Shown one piece after another: positions 26,486 through 36,144 of a stretch of 58,121 bases of DNA. The notes beneath the pieces are model-generated. The model worked only from the letters and a program-made list of their open reading frames with translations. It was not told the origin of the DNA and did no database searches. Every line of letters starts with the position of its first letter. Within the stretch, counting starts at the first letter, position 1. This DNA comes from CAYQOX01 sp964419335 (GTDB taxonomy: Bacteria > Hinthialibacterota > Hinthialibacteria > Hinthialibacterales > Hinthialibacteraceae). The DNA is taken from NCBI GenBank assembly GCA_964419335.1, contig CAYQOX010000033.1, forward strand, positions 1 to 58,121, read 5' to 3'. Both the position numbers and the translations under genes were made by a program.

Positions 26486-27376
26486 ATGAAAGAAAAATCT
26501 CAACAATTCATAGAAGATATTAAAAGCGATAAAGAAGAGGTTCAGTTGGAAGCCTGGACTAACGCCGATCAAGAGGATCCTGAAGTAATTCTTCCCTTGA
26601 GTGAACTTTTGGTATCCGACAATATCAAAATTTCCAAAGCGGCTGATGAAGCCTTGAAAAGGATCACTCATTCCGTGGGGAAAAAATTAGAAGGAGAGCG
26701 TTGGGAACAGGTCGTTGGCAACTATGTGAAAGTGCTTGAAGGGGATTATCCTACGTGGTCAAAAGGGATTGCTCTGCGCCATCTCTCGAAGATTGGGAAA
26801 GAGGGTTGTGTGGAGTCTGCGGTTAAGCTGATCGGGAAGGAAGACCTACGGGAAGAAGTGGTCTTCTGCCTGGAACGCATCCCCGGAAAGAAAGCAACAA
26901 TGGCCTTGGTTGAGGCAGTCGACGACGCCGATGAGGACTTTAAGCCGCGTATTCTCGTTGCTTTGGGGAAGCGCGAAGATCCAGCGGGACTACCTCCCTT
27001 AATCACGGCGATGGGATCCGACAACAACGAGATCGCCATTACGGCTATGAAAGCGGTGTCGAATATTGGGAAACAAGTCGATGCGCCAAAATTGCCGGAG
27101 TATAATGAACTCAGCCGGTGGAAGAAGTTTGAGTATGTGGACAGCTGGCTGCGTTATTGTGACAAATTGGTGGAAAAAGGAAATACAGAAGATACATTTG
27201 GGATTTACCGAACGATCCTGGAGAATTCGCAAGATGAGCATTTCCGTTGTGCTGCCGTGGTGAGTTTGAGTAAAATGGGAATTTCGAAAGCCAAGAATTT
27301 GATCCAAAACCGGGTGGAGAATGACCCATCCTACATTGTTCAAATTACGGCGAAAAAAGCGTTGGAAACGTTATAA
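26486..27376 (+). CDS. HEAT-repeat protein
   Basis: A ~296-residue helical-repeat protein without signal peptide: repeats such as KGIALRHLSKIGKEGCVESAVKLIGKEDLREEVVFCLERIPGKKATMALVEAVDDADEDFKPRILVALGKREDPAGLPPLITAMGSDNNEIAITAMKAVSNIG match HEAT/PBS-lyase-like pairs. It probably acts as a protein-binding scaffold. Start codons GTG-ATG-ATG are consecutive (26480, 26483, 26486); AGGAG at 26474-26478 best fits the last. It follows the Gfo/Idh gene by 25 bp, implying co-transcription, and is closed by a bidirectional terminator. Confidence 0.85.
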   Translation: MKEKSQQFIEDIKSDKEEVQLEAWTNADQEDPEVILPLSELLVSDNIKISKAADEALKRITHSVGKKLEGERWEQVVGNYVKVLEGDYPTWSKGIALRHLSKIGKEGCVESAVKLIGKEDLREEVVFCLERIPGKKATMALVEAVDDADEDFKPRILVALGKREDPAGLPPLITAMGSDNNEIAITAMKAVSNIGKQVDAPKLPEYNELSRWKKFEYVDSWLRYCDKLVEKGNTEDTFGIYRTILENSQDEHFRCAAVVSLSKMGISKAKNLIQNRVENDPSYIVQITAKKALETL

Positions 27377-27402
27377 GACCTACGTAAAAACCTCGTTATT
27401 GG

Positions 27403-27437
27403 AAAACACCCTGGTTTTTGGGACAGGGTGTTTTTTA
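27403..27437. terminator. Bidirectional intrinsic terminator
   Basis: AAAACACCCTG (27403-27413) / CAGGGTGTTTT (27424-27434), 11 bp with a 10-nt loop, T-tract on the plus side and A-tract mirrored on the minus side. It sits between the convergent HEAT-repeat and CPBP genes and can serve both. Confidence 0.9.
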
Positions 27438-28196
27438 TTATCCCTGAACGACGATCAACAACTCGCAGGTTGCCACGAAATTCATAACCATGTGTAGGAT
27501 GATCGGCACATAGATGGATTGGGTTTTGATTCGCGCTAGTCCCAAAATCATACCGCCTATTAAGATAATCAAGACGCCCAGCCAATCGTACTGGACATGC
27601 ACGAGCGCCCAGAAGACGGAGGTAAAGACAATCGCTCCCCAATCACCCAAGCGGGTAAACCGGATGGTTTCAAACAGGAAAGAACGGAAGTAGAACTCTT
27701 CAACAATCGGGGCAGCGATAACAACAGCGAAAAAAAGAATCCAGGGGGAATAGCTGGTTTCGTAGATGGTGATCATGAATTCATCTACGATACGGTTGTT
27801 CACAAAATATAGAAGCATATCTTCGATGGTGATTATGAGGAGTAAGAGAGCAACCCATTTAAGTGTGGTTTTCCAAGGAACGGTATTAAGTCCCAAATAG
27901 TGATGGAGCGGGTAGCCTTTCCGTAAACTTGCAAAGAGGAAAAGGAATGGGAGGACACAAAACAAGGAGGTAATGGCCTCGATTGACAAGGTGACACCGA
28001 CCAAATCTTGGGAATGAAGAATATCCATTATGGTCCATTCTACGCTGAGAAAAGAGATCAGTGCGACAACAAGCAGGACGAAAAACACTTGGATCATAAA
28101 TAACGTAAAGGAAAACCCAATAAGAGGAAGCACACCCCAGGGGGTGTGCGGTGTTGACATGGCTTCGGTCGATGGCAGTGAATGATGATTTTCCAT
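27438..28196 (-). CDS. CPBP family intramembrane metalloprotease
   Basis: A ~252-residue integral membrane protein of the CAAX-prenyl-protease/bacteriocin-processing (CPBP/Abi) family. The three signature motifs are present: APIVEEFYFRSFLFE (EExxxR), SVFWALVHVQY (FxxxH), and the final ILHMVMNFVA (HxxxN). Eight or so hydrophobic segments. Members cleave membrane proteins or peptides or confer bacteriocin immunity; the target is unknown here. The start at 28196 is preferred over the longer ORF (28262) because GGGAGAAG lies upstream and the extension is not hydrophobic or conserved-looking. Divergent from the CocE-type hydrolase. Confidence 0.9.
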   Translation of the reverse strand: MENHHSLPSTEAMSTPHTPWGVLPLIGFSFTLFMIQVFFVLLVVALISFLSVEWTIMDILHSQDLVGVTLSIEAITSLFCVLPFLFLFASLRKGYPLHHYLGLNTVPWKTTLKWVALLLLIITIEDMLLYFVNNRIVDEFMITIYETSYSPWILFFAVVIAAPIVEEFYFRSFLFETIRFTRLGDWGAIVFTSVFWALVHVQYDWLGVLIILIGGMILGLARIKTQSIYVPIILHMVMNFVATCELLIVVQG

Positions 28197-28277
28197 ATTT
28201 AATCGAGTCTTCTCCCTGGTATTTATGAAATAACATCTTGTAGAATAGCAAACATCGAACAAAGCGGGAGGTTTCCG

Positions 28278-30008
28278 ATGAAAAAATCCTATAATAGATC
28301 TCTTCTTATCTTATTCGTGTTTCCATTGGTTGTTCTAGGTGAGGCCCAGGGAGAAAATTTTGTTTATCAAAGCAATGTCATGATTCCCATGCGGGATGGG
28401 GTTGAATTGGCGGCAAATATTTTTCTGCCCGATGAGGAAGGGTGCTTTCCCACGATCCTGATGCGAACGCCTTACGATAAGGGGGAAGAAGATTTTGGCA
28501 TGGCGCATTTTTTCGTGGAGCATGGTTATGCGGTGGTGATCCAAGATACGCGTGGGAGGTTTGACTCGCAGGGAGAGTGGGATCCATTTCGGTATGAGGC
28601 CGAAGATGGATACGATACGCAGCAGTGGGTTGGAGAACAGGAATGGTGTAATGGTTCGATAGGGATGACCGGAGGGTCGTATGTGGGTTTTACGCAGTGG
28701 ATCTCGGCCCCTTTGGGGAACCCCTATGTGAAGACGATGCTGCCTATGGTGCCGTTTACGGAAGCCTATTATGACACTCATTATATTGGTGGGGCGCTGC
28801 AGTTGGCGTTGATGTTTGGCTGGGGAACGATTGTTTCTTATGAAGAAGGAGAATCACCACCGATTGAGGATTGGGATCAAGCGTTGGGTTCCCTGCCTTT
28901 GATTGATTGGGATGAAAGAAACTTGGACAAGAGGGTGCCTTATCTGCGTGATTGGATCACGCATGCGAGTTATGATGACTATTGGAAGGAAAGGGGGATC
29001 GATGGGCAGTATGATCAGATCACGGTGCCGATTTTGAACGTAGGGGGATGGTATGATATTTTTTCCAAAGCCACGTTGGAGATGATCGATAAGGTGCATC
29101 ATCAATCGAAAAACCCCATGGCACGGCGGAATCAGTTTGTCATTATGGGGCCGTGGGGACATGGAGTGAATGTCAGAGAATTGGGAGAATTGGATTTTGG
29201 GGAAGGCGCCAAACTTGATTTCGATCAAATCCAGAAGGATTGGTTTGATTATTGGTTGAAGAAAGAGCCAACGGGAGTGGAAGATTGGGCGCCATTGAAA
29301 CTCTTCGTAATGGGGGAAAATAAATGGCGGGAGGAATATGAATGGCCGTTAGCGAGGACTGAATTCACCAAGTATTATTTGCATAGCGATGGCGAAGCCA
29401 ATACCGTGGAGGGGGATGGTTCACTCTCGACTCAGGCACCCGCGGATGAAGAGACAGATACCTATGTGTATGATCCTGAAGATCCGGTACCGACCCAGGG
29501 TGGGAATAACCTCTTTGGTGCTGAAGCGGGGCCCTATGATCAGCGTGAAATCGAGAAGCGGGACGATGTGCTGGTGTATACAACGCCGGAATTGAAAAGC
29601 GATGTGGAAGTTACGGGGCCGGTGAAGTTGATTCTGTATGCTTCGAGTCGTGCGCCGGATACAGATTTCACAGGGAAACTGGTGGATGTTCATCCGAATG
29701 GAAAAGCGTACAATTTGTGCGAAGGGATTATCCGGGCGCGGTGTCGTGAGTCGATGACGGATCCGAGATTAATCGTACCCGAAAAAATTTACCGCTATGA
29801 AATTGATCTGTGGGTGACGAGTAATTTGTTCAAAAAAGGACATCGTATCCGGCTGGAAGTATCGAGCAGTAATTTCCCACGATTTGACCGGAATCCTAAT
29901 ACGGGGAATCCTTTGGGGATGGATGATCAACTCAAGCAAGCGAAACAGACAATATATCATAATGAAGACTATCCCTCCCATCTCGTGCTACCGATTATCC
30001 CAAGATAA
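28278..30008 (+). CDS. Secreted CocE/NonD-family (X-Pro dipeptidyl-peptidase S15-like) hydrolase
   Basis: Alpha/beta-hydrolase of about 576 residues with a signal peptide (MKKSYNRSLLILFVFPLVVLGEAQG). The nucleophile elbow is GMTGGSYVGFTQW (Ser~134), preceded by TPYDKGE and the oxyanion region VIQDTRGRFDSQGEWDPF. The C-terminal X-Pro-like jelly-roll contains DTDFTGKLVDVHPNGKAYNLCEGIIRAR and GHRIRLEVSSSNFPRFDRNPNTG. Family members hydrolyse acyl or peptide bonds (cocaine esterase, glutaryl-7-ACA acylase, prolyl peptidases); substrate unknown. GGGAGG precedes the start. First gene of an operon whose next members start 20 and 17 bp after the previous stop. Confidence 0.92.
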   Translation: MKKSYNRSLLILFVFPLVVLGEAQGENFVYQSNVMIPMRDGVELAANIFLPDEEGCFPTILMRTPYDKGEEDFGMAHFFVEHGYAVVIQDTRGRFDSQGEWDPFRYEAEDGYDTQQWVGEQEWCNGSIGMTGGSYVGFTQWISAPLGNPYVKTMLPMVPFTEAYYDTHYIGGALQLALMFGWGTIVSYEEGESPPIEDWDQALGSLPLIDWDERNLDKRVPYLRDWITHASYDDYWKERGIDGQYDQITVPILNVGGWYDIFSKATLEMIDKVHHQSKNPMARRNQFVIMGPWGHGVNVRELGELDFGEGAKLDFDQIQKDWFDYWLKKEPTGVEDWAPLKLFVMGENKWREEYEWPLARTEFTKYYLHSDGEANTVEGDGSLSTQAPADEETDTYVYDPEDPVPTQGGNNLFGAEAGPYDQREIEKRDDVLVYTTPELKSDVEVTGPVKLILYASSRAPDTDFTGKLVDVHPNGKAYNLCEGIIRARCRESMTDPRLIVPEKIYRYEIDLWVTSNLFKKGHRIRLEVSSSNFPRFDRNPNTGNPLGMDDQLKQAKQTIYHNEDYPSHLVLPIIPR

Positions 30009-30028
30009 ATAAAAGTGAGGTATATTTT

Positions 30029-31321
30029 GTGAAGTATCGTGGATTCGTTTATGGATTGACACTTTGGCTCATTGTATTCTTTTACATCCCGCTCACCTTT
30101 TCTGAAGAATCGGGAGTCCGATGGTGGGACCAACGTTGGAAGTACCGTTTGCCGGTGATGGTGCAAAGTGGAGAATATGAACGCATTGATAAGCCGGTTG
30201 AGTTGAAAATCGATTTCACCAATCTGTTTGGAAATATTCAGGCGATCGGGGGAGAATTGGATGTGGAGTCGATTCGAGTGATTCAGGTAAAACGCAGCGG
30301 GGAAATTGTGGGACGGGTGCAGCATCAATTCGATAAAGCTGAGAATTATGATGCGCTGCGTAATGCGGAAGGAACGTTGATATGGATGATTGATGAGATG
30401 CCGGCGGAAAGCGCGCAATACTATCATGTTTATTTTGACACCCTTCATGGCAAGAAAAAATCCCAAGAAGATGAATTTGCTGCGAAAGTCAAGTGTCGAG
30501 AGATCGACGATGATCACTGGGAAATTTCCGCTCATCCCTATGGCTTTTATACCTTTCAAAAGAGTGGAGGGACGTTTCGGATTTTTGCTCCTAAAGAGGT
30601 GGAAGATAATCATGAGGGGGATTGGGTGCGATTCGATCACTCACACTATCAAGGGATTCCTAACATGCACTCACCTGATTTCAGTACCCTATTTCATCAG
30701 CGGTATGAAGGACTAGAAGCTTCGGATGGAGAATGGAAGGTTGAGAGTAGGTTGGTGCAAGAAGGCGAACTCAAGGTAACGATCCGTTCGCAACATGTTA
30801 TCGAGTCAGGGATTTCGGAAGGGACGTGGGCGATTGTGTATGAAATGTTTCCCTCGACCATTCGTTGCACGGTAACCCAAGGGAATAAAGAGGGATTCGC
30901 TTTGATTCATGAAGTCACGCCGGGGGGGAATGAGTATGAAAAGAATGATTTCGTGCGGTTATCGATCGATGAGAAAAAGAGGCGTCCCGGTGAGGGGGAT
31001 TTTAATGAAGACATTTCACCGGAATGGGCTTATCAAGGCGAAGATGGAATGAAAAAGAAACTGTATTTTATTCATATGGAAGATGATGCGGTGAACGATG
31101 CGGTCTTGGAGTTTTCCCAGTATCATTTCTGGGTTGTGGGTTGGGGACGTGGTGCGGGTAAGAATACGGTGCGGCCGGGGATCAATTCTTATCCAGCTCG
31201 TTTCTATTTTGGTTTTATTGAAGCGGAAAATCATGAGGAGATGAAAACGTTCATCAACTCGCTACGGGATCCGCTCACTATTTTAACGCTTCCTGTCGAA
31301 ACCGTCGACGCAATTGATTAA
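30029..31321 (+). CDS. Secreted protein with DUF2341-like N-terminus, unknown function
   Basis: 430 residues, GTG start with GAGG 9 nt upstream, N-terminal signal peptide (LWLIVFFYIPLTFS). The mature protein opens with WWDQRWKYRLPVMVQSGEYERIDKPVELKIDF, resembling DUF2341-like beta-sandwiches seen on secreted planctomycete/lentisphaera proteins. The remainder (ARFYFGFIEAENHEEMKTFINSLRDPLTIL near the end) is not recognised. Co-transcribed between the CocE-type hydrolase and a deoxyhypusine-synthase-like protein. Confidence 0.75.
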   Translation: MKYRGFVYGLTLWLIVFFYIPLTFSEESGVRWWDQRWKYRLPVMVQSGEYERIDKPVELKIDFTNLFGNIQAIGGELDVESIRVIQVKRSGEIVGRVQHQFDKAENYDALRNAEGTLIWMIDEMPAESAQYYHVYFDTLHGKKKSQEDEFAAKVKCREIDDDHWEISAHPYGFYTFQKSGGTFRIFAPKEVEDNHEGDWVRFDHSHYQGIPNMHSPDFSTLFHQRYEGLEASDGEWKVESRLVQEGELKVTIRSQHVIESGISEGTWAIVYEMFPSTIRCTVTQGNKEGFALIHEVTPGGNEYEKNDFVRLSIDEKKRRPGEGDFNEDISPEWAYQGEDGMKKKLYFIHMEDDAVNDAVLEFSQYHFWVVGWGRGAGKNTVRPGINSYPARFYFGFIEAENHEEMKTFINSLRDPLTILTLPVETVDAID

Positions 31322-31338
31322 ATCACGAGGTGCTTCCT

Positions 31339-32433
31339 ATGTCCTACGATCGGCTCAACCTTCAACATCTGCGGGTTTTTCCTCTGGAAGAGCGTAAAAG
31401 CCTGACGCGAATCCAGGAGATCGTGATTGATCCTGATGAGGATCCACCCCCCGCGGGAGAATGGGAAGAGGTAATACGAGATTATGCGAAACGGATTCAA
31501 CAGGCTCGTGAGAGTGGGTCATCGGTGATGTTGACTTATGGGGCGCATTTGATACGCAATGGATTAGGGCCTCTGCTGATTCGGATGATGGAGGAGGGAT
31601 GGATCACGCATTTGGCCACCAACGGGGCGGGAATCATTCACGACTGGGAATACAGCCATCAGGGGAAATCGACAGAAAATGTGCGGGAGAATGTCGCTCA
31701 AGGGATTTTTGGAACCTGGGATGAGACCGGGAAGTTTATTAACCTCGCAATTGCCGCCGGAGGGATAGAAGATTGCGGATTGGGAGAGGCGATCGGGCGA
31801 TTTATTTGGGAGGATGAAATACTATTGCCCGATCCCGAGGAGTTGGAAGAGAGCATCAGCGATATGCCATGTGATCCGCTAACCGCATCCCGAGCGGATT
31901 TGCTGCAAGTAATGAAGAAGTTTAATTTGCCGGGCGATGAGTATAATATCCCGCATCCTTGGAAGGATTATTCTGTACCCGCCAATGCGTATCGTTTGGA
32001 GATTCCCTTCACGGTGCATCCCGGCATTGGGTATGACATCATATCGAATCATCCTTTTTTTTCGCCAGCGGCGATTGGCCGGGCGGCGGGGATTGATTTT
32101 CAAATTTTTGCGCAATCGGTTTATCACCTCAAGGATGGAGTGTATATCTCGGTAGGGTCGGCGATTATGTCACCGCAGGTTTTTGAGAAAGCCTTGAGTT
32201 GTGCGAATAATCTCCACATTCAACATGGCGACCCGATCGATGGGCATTCTATTCTTGTGGTGGATATCCAAGAGAACGGGGGTTGGGATTGGTCACAAGG
32301 GGAACCTCCGAAAGATCATCCGGCGTATTATTTACGTTTTTGCAAGAGTTTTGCGCGTATGGGAGGAAAATTCGAGTATGTCTGTGCGGATAACCGAGTG
32401 GTAATTCATAATTTGTACCATGCGCTGAGGTGA
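31339..32433 (+). CDS. Deoxyhypusine-synthase-like protein of unknown activity
   Basis: A ~364-residue cytoplasmic protein. Region VMLTYGAHLIRNGLGPLLIRMMEEGWITHLATNGAGIIHDWEYSHQGKSTENVRENVAQGIFGTWDETGKFINLAIA resembles the NAD-binding part of the deoxyhypusine/homospermidine synthase superfamily (the 'sits on a Rossmann sheet, then AGGIEED-like loop' arrangement), but the canonical catalytic lysine motif is not evident. Homologous proteins in planctomycete-like genomes are uncharacterised as far as I know. The ATG at 31339 has GAGGTG 8 nt upstream. Third gene of the operon starting at 28278; why a DHS-like enzyme travels with two secreted proteins is unclear. Confidence 0.6.
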   Translation: MSYDRLNLQHLRVFPLEERKSLTRIQEIVIDPDEDPPPAGEWEEVIRDYAKRIQQARESGSSVMLTYGAHLIRNGLGPLLIRMMEEGWITHLATNGAGIIHDWEYSHQGKSTENVRENVAQGIFGTWDETGKFINLAIAAGGIEDCGLGEAIGRFIWEDEILLPDPEELEESISDMPCDPLTASRADLLQVMKKFNLPGDEYNIPHPWKDYSVPANAYRLEIPFTVHPGIGYDIISNHPFFSPAAIGRAAGIDFQIFAQSVYHLKDGVYISVGSAIMSPQVFEKALSCANNLHIQHGDPIDGHSILVVDIQENGGWDWSQGEPPKDHPAYYLRFCKSFARMGGKFEYVCADNRVVIHNLYHALR

Positions 32434-32449
32434 GAGGTTTCGTATGGGG

Positions 32450-32473
32450 GAGGCGGGTTTCATTGCCCGCCTC
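32450..32473. terminator. GC-rich hairpin between convergent genes
   Basis: GAGGCGGG (32450-32457) / CCCGCCTC (32466-32473), 8 bp with an 8-nt loop, between the stop at 32433 and the convergent sulfatase stop at 32486. No T-tract on either strand, so termination may be weak or Rho-assisted. Confidence 0.5.
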
Positions 32474-32485
32474 TCCCAGATTCAA

Positions 32486-34057
32486 TTATTGCTGGTATTT
32501 CGGGTTATATTCGCCGCGTTCCGCGAAACCACCCAGGTGAGGACGCATGGTGTTGAAACGGGGATAGCTTTCGAAGATATCTCCGTTGTCGGTGACGCGA
32601 GGATCCTTCTGTTCTTTTAATACTAGCATGAGCTGTTCTTTTAGTTCTTCTTTGATGGTTTGGTAATCAGACTCTTGGGCGAGATTGTTCATACATCCAG
32701 GATCTTCAGTCACTTTGTATAACTCTTCTTCGGGACGTTTGCCGAAAGCTAATTCAAAAAGTGGCTTGATTTCAGGATCATCCTTATGCTCCTGCATGAA
32801 ACTTTTGGTGGGGGCTCCGTCGATGTCATAATAATGGTCGGGTTGTCCGGCCGGCCAGCGATCCGGTTTGGCGTTCCAGATATAAAGAAAGTCCTGCATG
32901 CGAATGGCACGGGAGGGATAGCCCCAGTTGTCATAACGGGCGTGGGAATGGCGCTCACGACCAAAGGTTACATCGTTGCGGTGGTCTTCAATGAGACCTT
33001 CTTGGTCAGAGGTGAGCAAGGGGAGAAAACTCTTGCCGCTCATTTGAGGATGTGGTTCTAAACCTGCGGCTTCCAAGAAGGTAGGAGCAAAATCGATAGA
33101 ACTTATAAAGTCATCCACCACACGACCGGCTTTGATTTTTTCCGGCCAACGTATGGCCATCGGCATGTGCACGCCGTATTCGTAAAGATTGGCTTTTGCG
33201 CGGGGGAACGGCATTCCGTTATCGCTGGTAACGACAACAAGGGTATTATCAAGTTCACCTATTTCTTCCAAGGTTTTTAGCATTTCTCCCAGATGGTGAT
33301 CGAACCATTCGACTTCGACATAATAGTCGAGAATATCATTGCGAACCTCGGGGGTATCGGGGAGGAAAGGAGGGACTTTTACTTTGTCGGGATCCTTGCC
33401 TGCTTTCTGGCCTGAGCCTTTCTCATAGCCACGGTGGGGTTCGCTGGCCCCATACCAAAAGCAGAAAGGTTTGTCCTCGGGGCGGGTTTGGAGAAAGTCA
33501 CGGAAGTTGGCGGCATAATCGCAATTTTTACGGATGCCGCCTGCGGGTACGGATTCATTCTTCTTGCGATTGAATGATTTGCCAGCGGGATTGCGTTCCC
33601 AGCCGGGAACTTTCCAGTTGCCCGGTCCCCAGGGTTTTCCTGTGTATCCGACAAAATAGCCAGAATCTTCAAGGAGGTCGGGATAGACACTGAACTTTTT
33701 GGGGAAGTAGCTGCCATGAGTGCCCGCTTCTTCATTTTGCCAGATATTGCGGCCGGTTAAGATGGAGGCGCGGTTGGGTGCGCATTGAGGAGCGGCGGCA
33801 TAGGTATTGGAAAACAAGATGCCTTCTTTGGCCACGCGATCAAAGTTGGGCGTCTTGATCACCTCATCGCCATAAGCGCTGGCATGGGGCCAGGACCAGT
33901 CATCGGCCATAGCGAAAAGGATGTTGGGGCGCTTTTGCTTTTCTTGGGTATAACCGCTCGGTGAGAAAAACATTCCCGCGGCGAGACCGGTACCCATGTA
34001 TGTCGTATTTTTTAAGAACGAACGACGTGTAGGTGCGTAATTTTTTTTATTCTTCAT
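32486..34057 (-). CDS. Tat-exported sulfatase (S1 family), CAPNR active site
   Basis: 523 residues. Twin-arginine signal (PTRRSFLKNTTY), metal-binding ADD (MADDWSWPHAS), and the formylglycine pentapeptide C-A-P-N-R in AAPQCAPNRASILTGR (Cys ~92). Then GYFVGYTGKPWGPGNW and TSDNGMPFPRAKANLYEYGVHMPMAIRWPEK. It resembles heparan N-sulfatase-type members by eye. The Ser of CxPSR is Asn here. GAGGG precedes the ATG. It is the last gene of the minus-strand set Gfo/Idh, heparinase-type lyase, sulfatase, separated from the lyase by a 167-bp gap, so a separate promoter is possible. Together they suggest stepwise degradation of a sulfated uronate-containing glycan. Confidence 0.92.
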   Translation of the reverse strand: MKNKKNYAPTRRSFLKNTTYMGTGLAAGMFFSPSGYTQEKQKRPNILFAMADDWSWPHASAYGDEVIKTPNFDRVAKEGILFSNTYAAAPQCAPNRASILTGRNIWQNEEAGTHGSYFPKKFSVYPDLLEDSGYFVGYTGKPWGPGNWKVPGWERNPAGKSFNRKKNESVPAGGIRKNCDYAANFRDFLQTRPEDKPFCFWYGASEPHRGYEKGSGQKAGKDPDKVKVPPFLPDTPEVRNDILDYYVEVEWFDHHLGEMLKTLEEIGELDNTLVVVTSDNGMPFPRAKANLYEYGVHMPMAIRWPEKIKAGRVVDDFISSIDFAPTFLEAAGLEPHPQMSGKSFLPLLTSDQEGLIEDHRNDVTFGRERHSHARYDNWGYPSRAIRMQDFLYIWNAKPDRWPAGQPDHYYDIDGAPTKSFMQEHKDDPEIKPLFELAFGKRPEEELYKVTEDPGCMNNLAQESDYQTIKEELKEQLMLVLKEQKDPRVTDNGDIFESYPRFNTMRPHLGGFAERGEYNPKYQQ

Positions 34058-34224
34058 GGTTCACCCTCGTATAAGATAATCTTGGTACAAAACTACCATA
34101 AGTTGAGGACAGAGGAAAGCGGATATTCAAAAAATAAATCGGAGAATCCTCTGTCCATACATACGCTGAGCGATGAATGGGTTATGATTTTGTGATCATT
34201 CGATGTTCCTCCTGCGTACCTCTT

Positions 34225-36120
34225 TTATGGTTTAAGAGAGAGGTTACATTCGAGTTCCCATTCTTGGGTGGTTTTGCGAAACATGACAAAGGCCATGGTT
34301 TTGTTGGCGGGATTGTCGGGGCAGGTTCCGATATAGATTTCCATCGACTCTTGGCTAGGACATTGTAATCTCATTTCTCCTTCGTCTTCACGCAGTTTCC
34401 AGGTAAAGACAAGGGGTTCGTGATCTGGTGGCAAAACACCATGTTGGAGGTTTTGGAGATAATCATAGCCATTTCGAAGGTCAAAATTTTCTGCTTCCTT
34501 CAATTCGAGGTTATGGGATTGTAAGGTGCCTCGCACATGGTAGATTAAGTCATATTGATGCTGCTCTTCCGAAGTGACGTTGAGACGATCGACAATCCCA
34601 TGAGACTTTAAATTGATCTTGCGTTGGATATCTACCCCCGAGTAAGCCTCATCGACCCCGGCATGGATATGCTCTGGATCATAGGAAAGCAAATAGCCAC
34701 CGCAACGGGCTTGGCGTTTGCCGTCTACAATAAGCAAGTTATGGGCAGCCGAGGAGCGGTACCATTGGTTAAGAGGAATGCCATAGCCGGAGGTTCCTAA
34801 ATCAGGAATAACGACATGATTGCGGGCGAAAAAGATCATATTAAGACGGTCATGATGATCGTGACCGCCGCCATAGGGGCCGTATTTGAGATAGGCATTG
34901 AGATTATCGTTGCGCAGGATGGCAATGCCGGAATCTTCAAAGTGGGCGCTTTCTCTATAGTAGGTGCCTTTTTCGGGAATCTCTGTAGAGCCGTAAATCA
35001 AAGCCTCCGGTGCAGTACGTGATTTTTCTTCATAGATGGCGGCTAAGGTTTCGGTGATTTCTGGAGAGTCGAAGAGGGAGGAGGCGGTTTCGTAGTAGGA
35101 AGCCATGTTACGGATATTCAAGCCAGGCCAGCCGTCATTGTTGGAGGGGAATTGTCCATCGGGGAAAGTGAAACGGATGGGGGCGGTGTACATCTTTTCG
35201 AATTTCTCAGTTTCCTGTAATGGATAGTCTTGGGCTTTGGCGGCGAGGTAGAGAGGTTGCAAGGAACGGATGGTGTAATAGTGGTAGCTGATTGAACCTT
35301 CGTACCAAAAACCGTCTTCCTTCACCCCTTCTTGAATTTGTTTCTTTAAGCCGTAGTTGCCGTCAATGGTCTGCTCGACGAGTTTCTCATCGCCGATGGC
35401 GAACCCCACCAAGCCCACGGCGGCGTTGTGCCAACTGTGAATGTTGTGAATGGTGCCGGTTTGTTGATGGATAAATTTCGCGTCAGGAAGCATGAATTCG
35501 TTGACGATTTTATTACGCTCGTTTTCTGAGAGAAACGGGGCGATATCCCAATAGGCTTGGGCTAAACGAACCAGCTGAGTGGCTTCATCCAAGGATTGCT
35601 CGCGAATGATTCCCTTCCCTGCGTGTTCTCCATGCGGTTCGAACTCATCGAAATGTTCAGCGTACCAAAGGAGGATATTTTTGGGATATTCTAAGAAGTT
35701 GGATTCACCGGTGATGCGGTAAATCATCGCGGATTGAGCCGCGGCAGTACTCATCTGGGAATGGACCAACGAACGCCAGCAATCGTCATAGGGGGAGCCG
35801 GAATAAACACGCTCACAGGTGGGGCAAACATGCTCGTTGGGTTTATCGGGATCGAAACGCAGGCGGGTGGCATCCTCATCGCAGTAGTATTCATGCAGCC
35901 AACCGGTTTTGCCCAATGGAGGATGATCGTAACGCTCCATGGTGGTACGGACATCCTCCTTCATAGAATCAAGGATCTCTTGAGCCCAAGAATGATTCTG
36001 GATTTTGGTTTTGACCGAGTCCCAATCCACCCCCCGGGTTCCAGGATCAGAGACGGGAGTGAAAGGGAAAGCATTTAATACTAAAAAGCAGCACACACTC
36101 GTAATGAACCAACGTAACAT
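34225..36120 (-). CDS. Heparinase II/III-family polysaccharide lyase, secreted
   Basis: A ~631-residue secreted lyase. Signal peptide MLRWFITSVCCFLVLNAFP. The N-terminal (alpha/alpha)-toroid contains SQMSTAAAQSAMIYRITGESNFLEYPKNILLWYA and HNIHSWHNAAVGLVGFAIGDEK, and the DGFWYEGSISYHYYTIRSL motif. The C-terminal heparinase II/III-like beta-sandwich includes YGGGHDHHDRLNMIFFARNHVVIPDLGTSGYG and SSAAHNLLIVDGKRQ. Such enzymes cleave heparin, alginate or related uronate glycans by beta-elimination; the linkage cannot be named. The ATG at 36120 has GGAGG 5 nt upstream, 24 bp after the Gfo/Idh stop. Confidence 0.9.
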   Translation of the reverse strand: MLRWFITSVCCFLVLNAFPFTPVSDPGTRGVDWDSVKTKIQNHSWAQEILDSMKEDVRTTMERYDHPPLGKTGWLHEYYCDEDATRLRFDPDKPNEHVCPTCERVYSGSPYDDCWRSLVHSQMSTAAAQSAMIYRITGESNFLEYPKNILLWYAEHFDEFEPHGEHAGKGIIREQSLDEATQLVRLAQAYWDIAPFLSENERNKIVNEFMLPDAKFIHQQTGTIHNIHSWHNAAVGLVGFAIGDEKLVEQTIDGNYGLKKQIQEGVKEDGFWYEGSISYHYYTIRSLQPLYLAAKAQDYPLQETEKFEKMYTAPIRFTFPDGQFPSNNDGWPGLNIRNMASYYETASSLFDSPEITETLAAIYEEKSRTAPEALIYGSTEIPEKGTYYRESAHFEDSGIAILRNDNLNAYLKYGPYGGGHDHHDRLNMIFFARNHVVIPDLGTSGYGIPLNQWYRSSAAHNLLIVDGKRQARCGGYLLSYDPEHIHAGVDEAYSGVDIQRKINLKSHGIVDRLNVTSEEQHQYDLIYHVRGTLQSHNLELKEAENFDLRNGYDYLQNLQHGVLPPDHEPLVFTWKLREDEGEMRLQCPSQESMEIYIGTCPDNPANKTMAFVMFRKTTQEWELECNLSLKP

Positions 36121-36144
36121 AAGAACCTCCAATTCTTTTATCAT

